Positions 29,176 to 39,367 of a stretch of 64,000 nt of DNA are shown here, one piece after another. Numbering within the stretch: position 1 is the first letter of the stretch; every line of letters starts with the position of its first letter. The DNA lies in assembly GCF_010730355.1 (NCBI RefSeq), contig NZ_AP022576.1:1612001-1676000 (forward strand), in the 5' to 3' direction. Under the pieces are notes generated by a model, which worked only from the letters and a program-made list of their open reading frames with translations, did not search any database and was not told where the DNA came from. The DNA comes from Mycobacterium florentinum. Lineage in GTDB: Bacteria; Actinomycetota; Actinomycetes; Mycobacteriales; Mycobacteriaceae. A program made the translations under genes and the position numbers.

Positions 29176-30591
29176 TCATGCCGGGCCCGACGGGTCGCCC
29201 ACTTGCGGGGCAGGGCCGCCCGCTTGCCGTCGCGCGGCGCGTGCGACGAAACGCGCCACCGCGTCCGGTACCGCGGCCGGGTGAGTGTGCAGATACGACG
29301 CATGTACGCCGTTGTGCACGACGCCGTCGCGCATCGGCGCCGCATCGTGGTCCGCGGCCCGGTAGACCCACGCGGGTTGGTAGCTCTCGGTGAAGGTGAT
29401 CACGGTCCGGTGGAATTCGTGCCCGACCACCCGGGCCCCGGCGGCATACAGCGCCGAATCGGCCACCGCGACCGCGTCGCGATACGCCAGCTTCAGCTGC
29501 GGGGTGAAGCGCGCCGATCCGCCCAGCACCCCGCACATCGGGTACCCGTCGAGTTCGGAAGCCAGGTAGATCAGGCCCGCACACTCGGCGTGCACCGGAG
29601 CGCCGGCGGTAGCCAGCTCTCGAATCTGTTGTCGCACAACGTTATTAGCGGACAGATCGGCGGTGAACTGCTCGGGGAAGCCGCCGGGCAGCAGCACGGC
29701 GTCGGTGCCGTCGGGCAGCGTATCGACCAGCGGGTCGAACTCGACCACGTCGGCACCGGCGGCACTCAGCAGCTCGGCGTGTTCGGCGTAGCCGAAGCTG
29801 AAGGCCTTCCCGGCGGCCATCGCGACCGTGGCGCGGCGACCGGGCGTCTCCCCCACTGCCGCAACGGGATCCCACGGTGCGCTGGTGTTCTGGCTTCGTG
29901 CGACCGCCAGCACCGCGGCGAGGTCGATGTGCCGCGCGATCAGGTCGGTCATCGCCTCAACCGCCAGCCGGGCCCGCCGCCCGTATTCGACCGCGGTGAC
30001 CAGGCCCAAATACCTTGTCGGCAGCTCTAATTCGGCGGTCCGCGGAATAGCGCCCAACACCGGGATACCGGTCTGCTCGCAGGCCTGGCGCAACACCTGC
30101 TCGTGCCGGGGCGATCCGACCCGGTTGAGGATCACGCCGGCGATCCGGGTTGCGGTATCGAACGTTGAAAAACCATGCAGCAGTGCGGCAATGCTGTGGC
30201 TCTGACCGCGCGCGTCGACCACCAGGATCACCGGCGCACCCACCAGGGCGGCGACATGAGCGGTGGAGCCCGGCGGCGGGGACGTCGGGTCGGGCCCGAT
30301 CCGACCATCGAACAGCCCCATCACGCCCTCGATCACCGCGATGTCCGCGCCGGCGGCACCGTGCGCGTAGAGCGGGCCGATCAGCGCTTCCCCCACCATC
30401 ACCGGGTCGAGGTTGCGTCCGGGCCGGCCCGCGGCCAGCCCGTGGTAGCCGGGGTCGATGAAGTCCGGGCCCACCTTGAACGGCGCGACCGTATGCCCGG
30501 CTTGGCGCAGCGCCCCGATCAAACCCGTTGCGATCGTTGTCTTTCCGCTGCCCGACGCCGGCGCGGCGACGACGACCGCGGGGGCGTTCAC
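29176..30591 (-). CDS. cobB: Cobyrinate a,c-diamide synthase
   Basis: ATP-dependent amidase of 471 aa that amidates the a and c side chains of (hydrogeno)byrinate in cobalamin synthesis. The N-terminal dethiobiotin-synthetase-like domain has the P-loop APASGSGKTT. The C-terminal class I glutamine amidotransferase domain has the nucleophile Cys in HAECAGLIYL and a downstream GHEFH. GTG 30591 overlaps the cobO stop as GTGA; a longer in-frame start would run into cobO. Confidence 0.95.
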   Translation of the reverse strand: MNAPAVVVAAPASGSGKTTIATGLIGALRQAGHTVAPFKVGPDFIDPGYHGLAAGRPGRNLDPVMVGEALIGPLYAHGAAGADIAVIEGVMGLFDGRIGPDPTSPPPGSTAHVAALVGAPVILVVDARGQSHSIAALLHGFSTFDTATRIAGVILNRVGSPRHEQVLRQACEQTGIPVLGAIPRTAELELPTRYLGLVTAVEYGRRARLAVEAMTDLIARHIDLAAVLAVARSQNTSAPWDPVAAVGETPGRRATVAMAAGKAFSFGYAEHAELLSAAGADVVEFDPLVDTLPDGTDAVLLPGGFPEQFTADLSANNVVRQQIRELATAGAPVHAECAGLIYLASELDGYPMCGVLGGSARFTPQLKLAYRDAVAVADSALYAAGARVVGHEFHRTVITFTESYQPAWVYRAADHDAAPMRDGVVHNGVHASYLHTHPAAVPDAVARFVARAARRQAGGPAPQVGDPSGPA

Positions 30592-31202
30592 CACTCGATG
30601 CCCTTCTGGCCCTTGCGTCCCGCATCCATCGGATGCTTGACCTTGGTCATCTCGGTGACCAGGTCGGCGGCCTCGACCAGCCGCGGCGCGGCGGCACGCC
30701 CGGTGATCACCACATGCTGATGGCCGGGCCGGGCCGCCAACACGTCCACCACCTCGTCGACGTCGACCCAGCCCCACTTCAGTGGGTAGGTGAACTCATC
30801 GAGCACATAGAAGTCGTGACGCTGCTCGGCCAGCCGGCGTGAGATCTCCGCCCAGCCGTCGGCGGCCGCGGCCGCGTGATCGTCCTCGCTGCCGGATTTA
30901 CGCGACCAGGACCAGCCACTGCCCATCTTGTGCCACTCGACCGCTGCGCCGACGCCGTGTTCGTCGTGCAGCTGGCCGAGCCGGCGAAAGACGGCTTCCT
31001 CCCCTACCTTCCACTTCGCGCTCTTGACAAACTGAAACACCGCGACGTCGAGGCCCGCGTTCCACGCGCGCAACGCCATTCCGAACGCCGCGGTCGACTT
31101 CCCCTTGCCGTCGCCGGTGTGCACCGCCAGCAGCGGCAGGTTGCGCCGGGCCCGGGTGCTCAGTCCGTCATCCGGAACCTGCAGTGGGGTTCCCTGTGGC
31201 AT
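30588..31202 (-). CDS. cobO: Cob(I)yrinic acid a,c-diamide adenosyltransferase
   Basis: CobA/CobO-type adenosyltransferase (204 aa) that attaches the adenosyl ligand to the cobalt of the corrinoid. The P-loop variant GDGKGKSTAAFG (31-42) and the conserved DFYVLDEFTYPLKWGW are visible. AGGAGGTG precedes the ATG. It lies between the chelatase-like gene (25-bp gap) and cobB (4-bp overlap) in one cobalamin transcription unit, as in M. tuberculosis Rv2848c-Rv2850c. Confidence 0.96.
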   Translation of the reverse strand: MPQGTPLQVPDDGLSTRARRNLPLLAVHTGDGKGKSTAAFGMALRAWNAGLDVAVFQFVKSAKWKVGEEAVFRRLGQLHDEHGVGAAVEWHKMGSGWSWSRKSGSEDDHAAAAADGWAEISRRLAEQRHDFYVLDEFTYPLKWGWVDVDEVVDVLAARPGHQHVVITGRAAAPRLVEAADLVTEMTKVKHPMDAGRKGQKGIEW

Positions 31203-31227
31203 AGCGGCACACCTCCTTGTCGCGAAC

Positions 31228-33066
31228 CTAGGCGGCGCTGCGGACGGCTCGCGTCAAATGGTCGGCGTGCAGCTGCTCGAGCCGCACAGTAGGTGCGCCG
31301 AGCTGGCGGGCCAGCTGCCCGGCCAATCCCAGTCGCACGTAGGACGTTTCGCAGTCCACGACCACCGCCGCCGCGCCCTCGGCCACCAGACGCGAGGCCG
31401 CGATTCGGCTGCGGCCCAACGGGTCCGGGCCCGCGGTGGCTCGCCCGTCGGTGAGCACCACCACCAGGGGGCGCCGCGCCCGATCGCGCGCACGTTCCCG
31501 GACGATCAGCTCACGCGCGGCCAGCAGGCCCTCGGCCAGCGGGGTCTTGCCGCCGGTATCGAATCGCGCCAGCCGGCGCCCCGCGATGTGCGCCGACGAC
31601 GTCGGCGGCAACAACAGCCGCGCGTCGTGCTGCCGGAAGGTGATCACCGCGACCTTGTCGCGCCGTTGGTAGGCGTCGCGCAGCAGCGACAGGGTGGCAC
31701 CGCTGACCGCGGCCATCCGGTCCCGGGCGGCCATCGATCCGGACGCGTCGACGACGAAGATCACCAGGTTGCCTTCGCGTCCCTCCCGCACCGCGCGACG
31801 TACGTCGTCCGGGCGAAGGCGCAGCGGCCCGGCTCCGGCGCGCTCGGCGGCCGACAGCAGGCTGGCGAACAAGTGCAGTCCGTGCGCCGAGGGATCGTTG
31901 ACTTCGGCGGCGGCCACCACGCTGCCGGACAGATTGCGGGCCCGCGAGCGCCGTCCGGGGGCTCCCTCGCCGACGCCGGGGACCGTCAGCGCCCGGGTGC
32001 GAAAGGTTTTCGACGGCGGGGCGCTCGGCCGCGCCCGGGGTTGCTGTGGCTTCGCGTTGGAAGGCGACTCCTGTTGCGAGGCAGGATCATCGGCGGATTG
32101 CCCGCCGCCGGGCGGATCGGGATCGGGATCGGGATCGTTGCCGGCCTGCTGCAGGGCTTCGTCGAGCTGCTCGCGGTCGATGCCCGGATCGTCGAACGGG
32201 TCGCGGCGGCGCCGATGCGGCAGCGCCAGTTCGGCCGCCACCCGGATGTCCTGCTCCTCGACAAGGGTCACGCCGCGCCAGGCGGCGTGGGCGACGGCGG
32301 TGCGGGCCACCACCAGGTCGGCTCGCATCCCGTCGACATCGAACGCCGCGCACAGTGCCGCGATACGCCGTAACTCGTTGTCCGGCAACACCACATCGTC
32401 GACGAGCGCGCGCGCCGCGGCGATCCGCTGCGCCAGCTCGGCGTCGTCGGCGGCATAACGCGTGGCGAACCCATCCGGGTCGGCCTCGTAGGCCATCCGC
32501 TGGCGGATTACTTCCACCCGCACGTCGACATCGCGCGAGGCATGCACGTCGACCGTCAGGCCGAACCGGTCCAGCAGCTGCGGGCGCAGTTCGCCTTCCT
32601 CCGGATTCATCGTGCCGATCAGCACGAACCGGGCCTCGTGCGAATGCGAGATGCCGTCGCGTTCGATGTGCACCCGCCCCATTGCGGCGGCGTCGAGCAG
32701 CACGTCGACCAGGTGATCGTGCAGCAGGTTGACCTCGTCCACGTAGAGCACGCCGCCGTGGGCTCGTGCCAGCAACCCGGGCGAAAAAGCATGCTCACCG
32801 TCGCGCAGCACCCGCTGCAGATCCAGCGAGCCGATCACCCGGTCTTCGGTTGCGCCGAGCGGCATTTCGACCAGGCCCGCTCCGGCGCCGTTGTTTCCGG
32901 TCGCCGCGGACAACAGCGCGGCCAGGCCCCGCACGGCCGTCGACTTGGCGGTGCCCTTCTCGCCGCGAATCAGCGCGCCGCCGATTTCCGGACGCACCGC
33001 GCACAGCAGCAGCGCCAGCCGCAACTGATCGTGACCGACGATCGCGCTGAACGGATAGGGCTTCAC
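31228..33066 (-). CDS. Magnesium/cobalt chelatase ChlI-ChlD fusion
   Basis: A 612-aa AAA+ ATPase fused to a von Willebrand A domain. Walker A is GEKGTAKST, Walker B and sensor regions include [16 protein letters not shown] and [22 protein letters not shown] Pro/Asp-rich linker (about 340-400) leads to the VWA domain with the MIDAS motif DASGS. Because it sits with cobO and cobB it is more likely the motor of cobalt insertion with a CobN encoded elsewhere than a chlorophyll enzyme (inference). The GTG start overlaps the preceding stop as GTGA. Corresponds to Rv2850c. Confidence 0.92.
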   Translation of the reverse strand: MKPYPFSAIVGHDQLRLALLLCAVRPEIGGALIRGEKGTAKSTAVRGLAALLSAATGNNGAGAGLVEMPLGATEDRVIGSLDLQRVLRDGEHAFSPGLLARAHGGVLYVDEVNLLHDHLVDVLLDAAAMGRVHIERDGISHSHEARFVLIGTMNPEEGELRPQLLDRFGLTVDVHASRDVDVRVEVIRQRMAYEADPDGFATRYAADDAELAQRIAAARALVDDVVLPDNELRRIAALCAAFDVDGMRADLVVARTAVAHAAWRGVTLVEEQDIRVAAELALPHRRRRDPFDDPGIDREQLDEALQQAGNDPDPDPDPPGGGQSADDPASQQESPSNAKPQQPRARPSAPPSKTFRTRALTVPGVGEGAPGRRSRARNLSGSVVAAAEVNDPSAHGLHLFASLLSAAERAGAGPLRLRPDDVRRAVREGREGNLVIFVVDASGSMAARDRMAAVSGATLSLLRDAYQRRDKVAVITFRQHDARLLLPPTSSAHIAGRRLARFDTGGKTPLAEGLLAARELIVRERARDRARRPLVVVLTDGRATAGPDPLGRSRIAASRLVAEGAAAVVVDCETSYVRLGLAGQLARQLGAPTVRLEQLHADHLTRAVRSAA

Positions 33067-33533
33067 GGCTTCGCCGTCAGGCCCGAACCGGGCCGCAGCA
33101 TCGGGACGTGCGGAACGCCGTCGTCCAGGAAATCGTCGCCCTCGCGGACGAAACCATGGTGGGCGTACATTTCGGCGAGGTAGGTCTGCGCGTTGATCCG
33201 GCACGGATAGTTACCGACCTCGGCCAGCGCGGCGCGCAGCAGCCGGGTGGTGTGGCCCTGTCCACGCGCACTGCGTTTGGTGCACAGCCGCCCGATCCGG
33301 AACACCTTCTCGCCGCCGGCATGCTCCTCCATCAGCCGCAGCGTGCAGATCACCTCGCCGTCATGCGTTTCCAGCCAGAAGTGCCGGGTCTCGGCGAGCA
33401 AATCGCGCCCGTCGAGCTCCGGATACGGAATGGCCTGCTCGACGACGAATACCTCTACGCGCAGCTTGAGCAGCTGATAAAGGGATTGCGCGTCAAGGTC
33501 TTTGGCCCAGATGCGGCGTAGCGCTTCGGTCAT
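33063..33533 (-). CDS. GNAT-family acetyltransferase, ElaA-like
   Basis: A 156-aa N-acetyltransferase. The acetyl-CoA loop [21 protein letters not shown] (positions about 88-108) and the preceding [19 protein letters not shown] are typical of the ElaA subgroup. Substrate unknown. GGAGGAGC precedes ATG 33533. It lies between mqo and the chelatase gene, overlapping the latter by 4 bp. Equivalent to Rv2851c. Confidence 0.9.
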   Translation of the reverse strand: MTEALRRIWAKDLDAQSLYQLLKLRVEVFVVEQAIPYPELDGRDLLAETRHFWLETHDGEVICTLRLMEEHAGGEKVFRIGRLCTKRSARGQGHTTRLLRAALAEVGNYPCRINAQTYLAEMYAHHGFVREGDDFLDDGVPHVPMLRPGSGLTAKP

Positions 33534-33581
33534 TGGGCGCCGCTCCTCCTAATCACTTTTCGCATCGCTGTCCGGCGCGGT

Positions 33582-35057
33582 TCATGAGGCGTTCAACTGT
33601 AATACCTTGGCGCTCCACGTTCTCACCTCGTCGTAGAGTGCCGGTTCTTCGGATAGCCGGGTCCCCAACGAGGGCACCATCTCTTTGAGCTTGGGCAGCC
33701 AGGACTGGTAGCGACCGGCAAAGCAACTCGCCAGCACGTCGAGCATGATCGGCACGGCGGTCGAGGCGCCGGGTGAACCGCCGAGCAGTCCGGCGATGCT
33801 GCCGTCGGCCGAGCCGACGACGGTGGTGCCGAATTCGAGCGCCCCGCCCCTGCCCTTGGCCCGCCGGATCACCTGCACGCGCTGACCGGCCACCGTCAGC
33901 TGCCAGTCCGAACCCTGGGCGCCGGGGGCGAATTCGCGCAGCGCGTGCATCCGGTCGCGTTCGGTGCGCCTCAGTTGGCCGATCAGGTAGTTGACCAGCG
34001 TCATCTCGGTGATGCCGACCCCCACCATCGACACCACGTTGTCGCTCCTGATTGATCGGGGCAGATCGCTGACGTGACCATGCTTCAAAAACTTGGGCGA
34101 CCAGCCGGCGTACGGCCCGAAGACCAGCCACGATTTGCCGTTGACGAAGCGCAGGTCCAGATGCAGCGCGCCCAGCGGCGGGGCACCGGGCGCGGGGGTG
34201 CCGTAGACCTTGGCCCGGTGCGCGGCGGTCAGCGCTGGGTTGTCGGTGCGCAGGAACTTCCCGCCGATCGGGAAGCCGGCGAAACCCTTGACCTCGTCGA
34301 TGCCGGAGTTCTGCAACAGCGGCAGCGCGTCACCACCGGCGCCGACGAATACGAACTTTGCATTCAGCTTGCGTTTTTCGCCGGTGCGGCGATTGGCGAT
34401 CCGCAGCGTCCAGCCGCCGGAATCACGGGTCAGGTTGCGGACCTCGTGGCCGAACAGCGCCGTCGCGCCATTGCGCACGCAGAAGCCGATGAGCTGTTTG
34501 GACAGCGAGCCGAAGTCGACGTCGGTGCCGTCGGGCGCCCAGTTGAGCGCGACCGGCTCGGAGAAGTCGCGTTTGGCGGCCATGAAGGGCAGCCGGCGGG
34601 CGAACTCGTCCGGGTCGACGATCAATTCCGTGCCGGCGAACAGCGGGTTGGGGGCCAGCGCCTGCTGGCGCCGCCGCAGATAGTCGATCCGGTGCGCGCC
34701 GTGCACGAAACTGACGTGCGGGACGGGGTTGAGGAAGCGTCGATCGTTGAGGATGCCGTTCTCGACGGCGGAGGCCCAGAACTGCCGGCTCACCTGGAAT
34801 TGCTCGTTGATCGACACCGCCTTGGCGATGTCGATCGCACCGTCTCGCTCCGGGGTGTAGTTCATCTCGCACAGCCCGGCGTGCCCGGTGCCGGCGTTGT
34901 TCCAGGGGCTGCTGCTTTCGGCGGCGACGGCATCGAGGCGCTCGATCACGGTGATCGACCAGTCCGGCTCGAGCCTGCGCAGCAATGCGGCCAGGGTGGC
35001 GCTCATGATCCCGGCGCCGACCAGGACGACGTCGGTGCGCGCCGTTGTGTCAGACAC
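33582..35057 (-). CDS. mqo: Malate:quinone oxidoreductase
   Basis: FAD-dependent, membrane-associated enzyme (491 aa) that oxidises malate and passes electrons to menaquinone. The FAD motif [19 protein letters not shown] is at the N-terminus. Family blocks [36 protein letters not shown] and GGSPGASTA are present. GTG 35057 with AAAGGACC upstream is preferred; a longer in-frame start adds a hydrophobic stretch not typical of the family. The neighbour Rv2854 homologue is divergent only 102 bp away, so PE_PGRS48, which lies here in M. tuberculosis, is absent. Confidence 0.95.
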   Translation of the reverse strand: MSDTTARTDVVLVGAGIMSATLAALLRRLEPDWSITVIERLDAVAAESSSPWNNAGTGHAGLCEMNYTPERDGAIDIAKAVSINEQFQVSRQFWASAVENGILNDRRFLNPVPHVSFVHGAHRIDYLRRRQQALAPNPLFAGTELIVDPDEFARRLPFMAAKRDFSEPVALNWAPDGTDVDFGSLSKQLIGFCVRNGATALFGHEVRNLTRDSGGWTLRIANRRTGEKRKLNAKFVFVGAGGDALPLLQNSGIDEVKGFAGFPIGGKFLRTDNPALTAAHRAKVYGTPAPGAPPLGALHLDLRFVNGKSWLVFGPYAGWSPKFLKHGHVSDLPRSIRSDNVVSMVGVGITEMTLVNYLIGQLRRTERDRMHALREFAPGAQGSDWQLTVAGQRVQVIRRAKGRGGALEFGTTVVGSADGSIAGLLGGSPGASTAVPIMLDVLASCFAGRYQSWLPKLKEMVPSLGTRLSEEPALYDEVRTWSAKVLQLNAS

Positions 35058-35159
35058 CGGAATGCTGGTCCTTTCTTGGCCGGTCACCCAGGCTATCCCG
35101 ACCAGCGCTCCGGCACCTGCCGTGACCAGCAAAAGCCTTCGTCACGCTAAGCTGGCCTG

Positions 35160-36185
35160 GTGACTGGCTGGGTCCCCGATGTCCTGCCTGGCTACTGGCA
35201 GTACACCATCGCATTGGGACCCGATCCCGCCGGCGAGGGCGACATCGTCGCAACGCTGATCCGGCGCGGCCCCGGAACCGGGGATGCCGCCGGCCCCGCG
35301 CACGCGGTGCTGACGGTGCACGGTTACACCGACTACTTCTTCAACACCGCGCTGGCCGATCACTTCGCCGGCCGCGGCTTCACCTTCTACGCATTGGACC
35401 TGCAGAAGTGCGGCCGGTCGCGGCGCGATGGCCAGACCCCGCACTTCATCACCGATCTCGCCCACTACGACGCCGAACTCGAACGCGCCCTGGCCATCAT
35501 CGGCGAGCAGGCGCACGACGTCCGGGTCCTGATGTACGGCCATTCCGCCGGCGGCCTGATCGTGCCGCTGTGGCTGGACCGATTGCGTCGGCGAAACCCC
35601 AAGGCACACAACGGCATCGGTGGCTTGGTGCTCAACAGCCCCTTCCTGGATCTGCCCGGCCCGGCGGTGCTGCGCCTCGGGATCACCGCGGCGGTGATCG
35701 CGGGCCTGTCGCGGGTGCGGTCCAACGTCGTGCTGCGAGGCACCAGCAAGGGCGGTTACGGCACCACCCTGCACCGCGACTACGACGGCGAGTTCGACTA
35801 CAACCTGGAGTGGAAACCGTTGGGCGGCTTCCCGATCACCGCGGGGTGGCTACACGCCGTGCGCCGCGGCCAGGCCCGGCTGCACCGGGGACTCGACGTC
35901 GGCGTGCCCAACCTGATCCTGCGCTCGGACCACAGCGTGACCGAATCCGAGGACCCGATGTCCATGCAACGCGGCGACGCGGTGCTGGCCGTCAGCCAGA
36001 TCGCCCGGTGGGCGGGCTGCATCGGGAACCGCAGCACCATCGTTCCGGTGAAAGACGCCAAACACGACGTGTTCCTGTCCCGACAGGGGCCGCGCGACGT
36101 CGCGTATCGCGAAATGGATCGCTGGCTGGACGGCTACCTGCGCACCACGAACATCGACGCCTCGGCATCATTCGGAAAGGGGTGA
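35160..36185 (+). CDS. Alpha/beta hydrolase (Rv2854-like)
   Basis: A 341-aa serine hydrolase of the monoglyceride-lipase/serine-aminopeptidase type. LTVHGYTDY forms the oxyanion region, GHSAGG (about 122-127) holds the nucleophile Ser, and the Asp/His pair is plausibly in LRSDHSV and DAKHDVF. Substrate unknown, probably an ester lipid. GTG start, with mtr following 4 bp after its stop, so both are likely one operon, as Rv2854-Rv2855. Confidence 0.88.
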   Translation: MTGWVPDVLPGYWQYTIALGPDPAGEGDIVATLIRRGPGTGDAAGPAHAVLTVHGYTDYFFNTALADHFAGRGFTFYALDLQKCGRSRRDGQTPHFITDLAHYDAELERALAIIGEQAHDVRVLMYGHSAGGLIVPLWLDRLRRRNPKAHNGIGGLVLNSPFLDLPGPAVLRLGITAAVIAGLSRVRSNVVLRGTSKGGYGTTLHRDYDGEFDYNLEWKPLGGFPITAGWLHAVRRGQARLHRGLDVGVPNLILRSDHSVTESEDPMSMQRGDAVLAVSQIARWAGCIGNRSTIVPVKDAKHDVFLSRQGPRDVAYREMDRWLDGYLRTTNIDASASFGKG

Positions 36186-36189
36186 CGGC

Positions 36190-37569
36190 GTGGAGACCTA
36201 CGACCTCGCGATCATCGGAACCGGTTCGGGCAATACCATTCTCGATGACCGATTCGCCGACAAGCGAGTGGCGATCTCCGAGCAGGGCACCTTCGGCGGC
36301 ACCTGCCTGAACGTCGGGTGCATCCCGACCAAGATGTTCGTCTACGCCGCCGAGGTCGCCCAATCGATCCGGGAGGCGTCGCGCTACGGCATCGACGCGC
36401 ACGTCGACCGGGTGCGCTGGGATGACATCGTCTCGCGCGTCTTCGGGCGTATCGATCCGATCGGGGTCGGCGGCGAGGACTATCGCAACTCCGAACCCAA
36501 CATCGACGTGTACAAACAGCACACCCGATTCGGTCCGGTCCAGGCCGACGGGCGCTACCTGTTGCGCACCGACGCCGGCGACGAGTTCACGGCCGACCAG
36601 GTGGTGATCGCCGCGGGAGCACGGGCGATCATTCCCCCGGCGATCCCGGAGTGCGGCGCGCGGTACTACACCAGCGACACGATCATGCGAATCTCGGAGT
36701 TCCCAGAGCATCTGGTGATCGTCGGCGGTGGTTTCGTGTCCGCCGAATTCGCGCACATCTTCTCCGCACTGGGCGCGCGGGTCACACTGGTGGTCCGCGG
36801 CTCCGCCCTGCTGCGGCATTGCGATGACACCCTCTGCAAACGCTTCACCCGCCTCGCGTCGAGCAAATGGGAACTGCACACCCACGCCAATGTCGTGAGC
36901 GCCGAGGACGAGGGTTCGGGCATCGCGGTGCGACTCGACAACGACCACACCATCAACGCCGACGCCCTGCTGGTCGCGACCGGCCGGGTCTCCAACGCCG
37001 ATCAACTCGACCTCGAGCAGGCCGGTATCGCCGTCGAGGACGGTCTCGTGGTTGTCGACGAGTACCAACGAACCACGGCGCGTGGGGTTTTCGCCCTCGG
37101 CGACGTCTCCTCGCCGTATCAGCTCAAGCACGTCGCCAACCACGAGGCACGCGTGGTACAGCACAACCTGTTGTGCGACTGGGACGACACCGCGGCGATG
37201 AAGACCACCGACCACCGCTACGTGCCGTCCGCGGTATTCACCGATCCCCAGATCGCCTCCGTCGGTCTGACCGAAAATGAAGCCATTGCACAGGGTTTCA
37301 AAATCTCGGTGAAGATCCAGGACTACGGCGACGTCGCCTACGGCTGGGCGATGGAAGACACCACCGGAATCGTCAAGCTCATCGGCGAGCGTGGCACCGG
37401 GCGCCTGCTGGGTGCCCACATCATGGGCCACCAGGCCTCCTCGATCATCCAGCCGTTGATCCAGGCGATGAGCTTCGGGCTGACCGCCCCGGAAATGGCC
37501 GGCGGGCAGTACTGGATCCATCCGGGACTGCCCGAGGTGGTGGAGAACGCGTTGCTGGGCCTGAGCTGA
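36190..37569 (+). CDS. mtr: Mycothione reductase
   Basis: NADPH-dependent flavoenzyme (459 aa) that reduces mycothiol disulphide and so keeps the main actinobacterial thiol reduced. It has the FAD motif IIGTGSGN, the redox-active pair Cys39/Cys44 (GGTCLNVGCIPTK), the NADPH motif VIVGGGFVSAEFAHIF and the C-terminal HPGLPE with the catalytic His. GTG start. The stop is two bases from the convergent stop of the Fur-family gene. Confidence 0.97.
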   Translation: METYDLAIIGTGSGNTILDDRFADKRVAISEQGTFGGTCLNVGCIPTKMFVYAAEVAQSIREASRYGIDAHVDRVRWDDIVSRVFGRIDPIGVGGEDYRNSEPNIDVYKQHTRFGPVQADGRYLLRTDAGDEFTADQVVIAAGARAIIPPAIPECGARYYTSDTIMRISEFPEHLVIVGGGFVSAEFAHIFSALGARVTLVVRGSALLRHCDDTLCKRFTRLASSKWELHTHANVVSAEDEGSGIAVRLDNDHTINADALLVATGRVSNADQLDLEQAGIAVEDGLVVVDEYQRTTARGVFALGDVSSPYQLKHVANHEARVVQHNLLCDWDDTAAMKTTDHRYVPSAVFTDPQIASVGLTENEAIAQGFKISVKIQDYGDVAYGWAMEDTTGIVKLIGERGTGRLLGAHIMGHQASSIIQPLIQAMSFGLTAPEMAGGQYWIHPGLPEVVENALLGLS

Positions 37570-37571
37570 GC

Positions 37572-38054
37572 TCAGCGCCGGGCCGGCGACTCGCCGCGCT
37601 GGCACCGCGGGCACAGGCCGCGCAGCGTCAGCCCGGCCCGCTCCGACAGGGCGAACGCACTACCCTCCATCGCGTGCTCGAGCGCGGAGCTGAGCTGTCG
37701 CGCGGGCACTTCGATGATCGAGTCGCACCGCGTGCATACCGCGTGGTGATGCGGGGCGGTCGCCAGACCGTAGGTCGTGATGCCGCCGTCGAGGGTCAGC
37801 GCGTGCAACACCGCCTGCTCGACCAGGGTGGTCACCGTGCGGTAGATGGTGGCCACGTCGGGTGGCTGGGCGCCGGGTGGCAGCGTGGCCCGTACCCGCT
37901 GATGGATCTCCGCGACGGAGAGGTGTCCGTTGACGGGTTCAAGCACCGCGAGCACCTGAATCCGTGACGTCATCCGCCGCAGGCCGCGGGCACGCAGGAA
38001 GTCACCGATGCGTTCGGCGACCGCGGGGTCGAGTGCCGACCGGTTGGACGTCAC
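37572..38054 (-). CDS. Fur-family metalloregulator, probable nickel regulator Nur
   Basis: A 160-aa Fur-type repressor. The winged helix spans about 10-90 (RMTSRIQVLAVL, PPDVATIYRTVTTLVEQ). The dimerisation domain has the metal cluster APHHHAVCTRC and a second CPRC. It is divergent from the nickel permease gene nicT. Between them lies CTGCAA-N5-TTGCAT, which fits the Streptomyces Nur box (tTGCaa-N5-ttGCAA); a second match precedes the hydrogenase operon. That context favours Nur over Zur or FurA (inference). GTG 38054 is chosen by family length. As far as I recall, M. tuberculosis has no such gene between mtr and nicT. Confidence 0.85.
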   Translation of the reverse strand: MTSNRSALDPAVAERIGDFLRARGLRRMTSRIQVLAVLEPVNGHLSVAEIHQRVRATLPPGAQPPDVATIYRTVTTLVEQAVLHALTLDGGITTYGLATAPHHHAVCTRCDSIIEVPARQLSSALEHAMEGSAFALSERAGLTLRGLCPRCQRGESPARR

Positions 38055-38122
38055 CCGCTCAGTCTCGCGCCGGATATCCCGGATTACCAGTCTTGCGCGC
38101 CGCCCAAACGGGGATGTCGTCC

Positions 38123-38137
38123 TGCAAGTCACTTGCA
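38123..38137. promoter_or_regulatory. Putative Nur box upstream of nicT
   Basis: TGCAAGT-C-ACTTGCA is a perfect 7-bp inverted repeat around one base. Read as CTGCAA-N5-TTGCAT it matches the Nur consensus. It overlaps a TTGCAT -35 box (38133-38138) of the nicT promoter and lies about 70 bp before the divergent regulator gene. Confidence 0.72.
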
Positions 38138-38162
38138 TCCAGTTCGCGCCCGAACCTAGGGT
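38133..38162 (+). promoter_or_regulatory. Candidate nicT promoter, leaderless type
   Basis: TTGCAT (38133-38138), an 18-bp spacer and TAGGGT (38157-38162). The -10 element ends seven bases before the ATG at 38170, the spacing typical of leaderless mycobacterial transcripts. The Nur-box right arm covers the -35 hexamer, so nickel-loaded repressor would exclude polymerase. A ribosome-binding site is also conceivable (AGGGTCGAGG), so leaderless use is not certain. Confidence 0.5.
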
Positions 38163-38169
38163 CGAGGCG

Positions 38170-39288
38170 ATGGCCAGTACCGAGCTCCACGCGCCGCGGA
38201 CCAGATTCAGCTTCCTGACACCCGCGGAATGGGGGCGTCTGGCGGCGATGCTCGCGGTGATCGTCGCACTGCATCTCATCGGCTGGTTCACTTTGCTGCT
38301 GATCGTCGAACCGGCACGACTAAGCGTGGGCGGCAAAGCCTTTGGCATCGGCGTCGGCCTGACGGCCTACGCCCTCGGGCTGCGGCACGCCTTCGACGCC
38401 GACCACATCGCCGCCATCGACAACACCACCCGCAAGCTGATGAGCGACGGCCAGCGCCCGCTTGCCGTCGGGTTCTTCTTCTCGCTGGGCCACTCCACCG
38501 TGGTGTTCACCCTGGCGATGCTGCTGGCCATCGGGGCCAAGGCGATCGTCGGGCCGGTCGAGGACGACTCGTCGGCGTTGCACCACTACACCGGCCTGAT
38601 CGGCGCCGGCGTCTCGGGCGTGTTCCTCTATCTGATCGCCCTGCTCAACGTCGTCGTCCTGGTCGGAATCCTGCGGGTGTTCCTGCGGTTGCGCCGCGGC
38701 GAATACGACCCGCAAGCCGACGCCGCCGAGCTGGAGCGGCAATTGGGCAACCGCGGGTTTCTTAACCGCTTCCTGGGCCGCTTCACGCGATCGATCACCA
38801 AGTCCTGGCACATGTACCCGATCGGCCTGCTGTTCGGTCTGGGCTTCGACACCGCCACCGAGGTCGCGCTGCTGGTGCTGGCCGGCACCAGCGCGGCGGC
38901 CGGGCTGCCGTGGTACGCGATCCTGTGTTTGCCGGTGTTGTTCGCCGCGGGCATGTGCCTGCTGGACACCATCGACGGCTCGTTCATGAACTTCGCGTAC
39001 GGCTGGGCGTTTTCCAACCCGGTGCGCAAGATCTACTACAACATCACCATCACCGGGCTGTCGGTCGTCGTCGCGTGGGTGATCGGCAGCGTCGAACTGC
39101 TCGGCCTGCTCGCCGACCAGCTGGGGTGGCGGGGTCCTTTCTGGGACTGGCTGGCCGGGCTCGACCTCAACACCGTCGGCTTCGTCGTCGTCGGCATCTT
39201 CGTGGTCACCTGGGTGGTCGCGCTGCTCGTCTGGCGCTTCGGGCGCATCGAAGAGAAGTGGGTCGTGCCCGCGCAGAGCACGCCCTAG
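38170..39288 (+). CDS. nicT: Nickel/cobalt permease NicT
   Basis: NiCoT-family importer of 372 aa with about eight membrane segments. The metal signature RHAFDADHIAAIDNTTRKL in TM2, GFFFSLGHSTVVF in TM3, and LLFGLGFDTATEVALL in the second half are all present. Length equals M. tuberculosis Rv2856. It would supply Ni2+ for the hydrogenase encoded next to it. A Nur-like box covers its promoter. hypA and hypB follow on the same strand (79- and 45-bp gaps), so uptake and insertion of nickel may be co-expressed. Confidence 0.96.
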   Translation: MASTELHAPRTRFSFLTPAEWGRLAAMLAVIVALHLIGWFTLLLIVEPARLSVGGKAFGIGVGLTAYALGLRHAFDADHIAAIDNTTRKLMSDGQRPLAVGFFFSLGHSTVVFTLAMLLAIGAKAIVGPVEDDSSALHHYTGLIGAGVSGVFLYLIALLNVVVLVGILRVFLRLRRGEYDPQADAAELERQLGNRGFLNRFLGRFTRSITKSWHMYPIGLLFGLGFDTATEVALLVLAGTSAAAGLPWYAILCLPVLFAAGMCLLDTIDGSFMNFAYGWAFSNPVRKIYYNITITGLSVVVAWVIGSVELLGLLADQLGWRGPFWDWLAGLDLNTVGFVVVGIFVVTWVVALLVWRFGRIEEKWVVPAQSTP

Positions 39289-39367
39289 CTCTGCGACGGG
39301 TATTCGTCGCGACCGCACGGGTGTAGAAACGAGTTCATGGGCGCGCGCCCGACGCCGGTGACCGGCG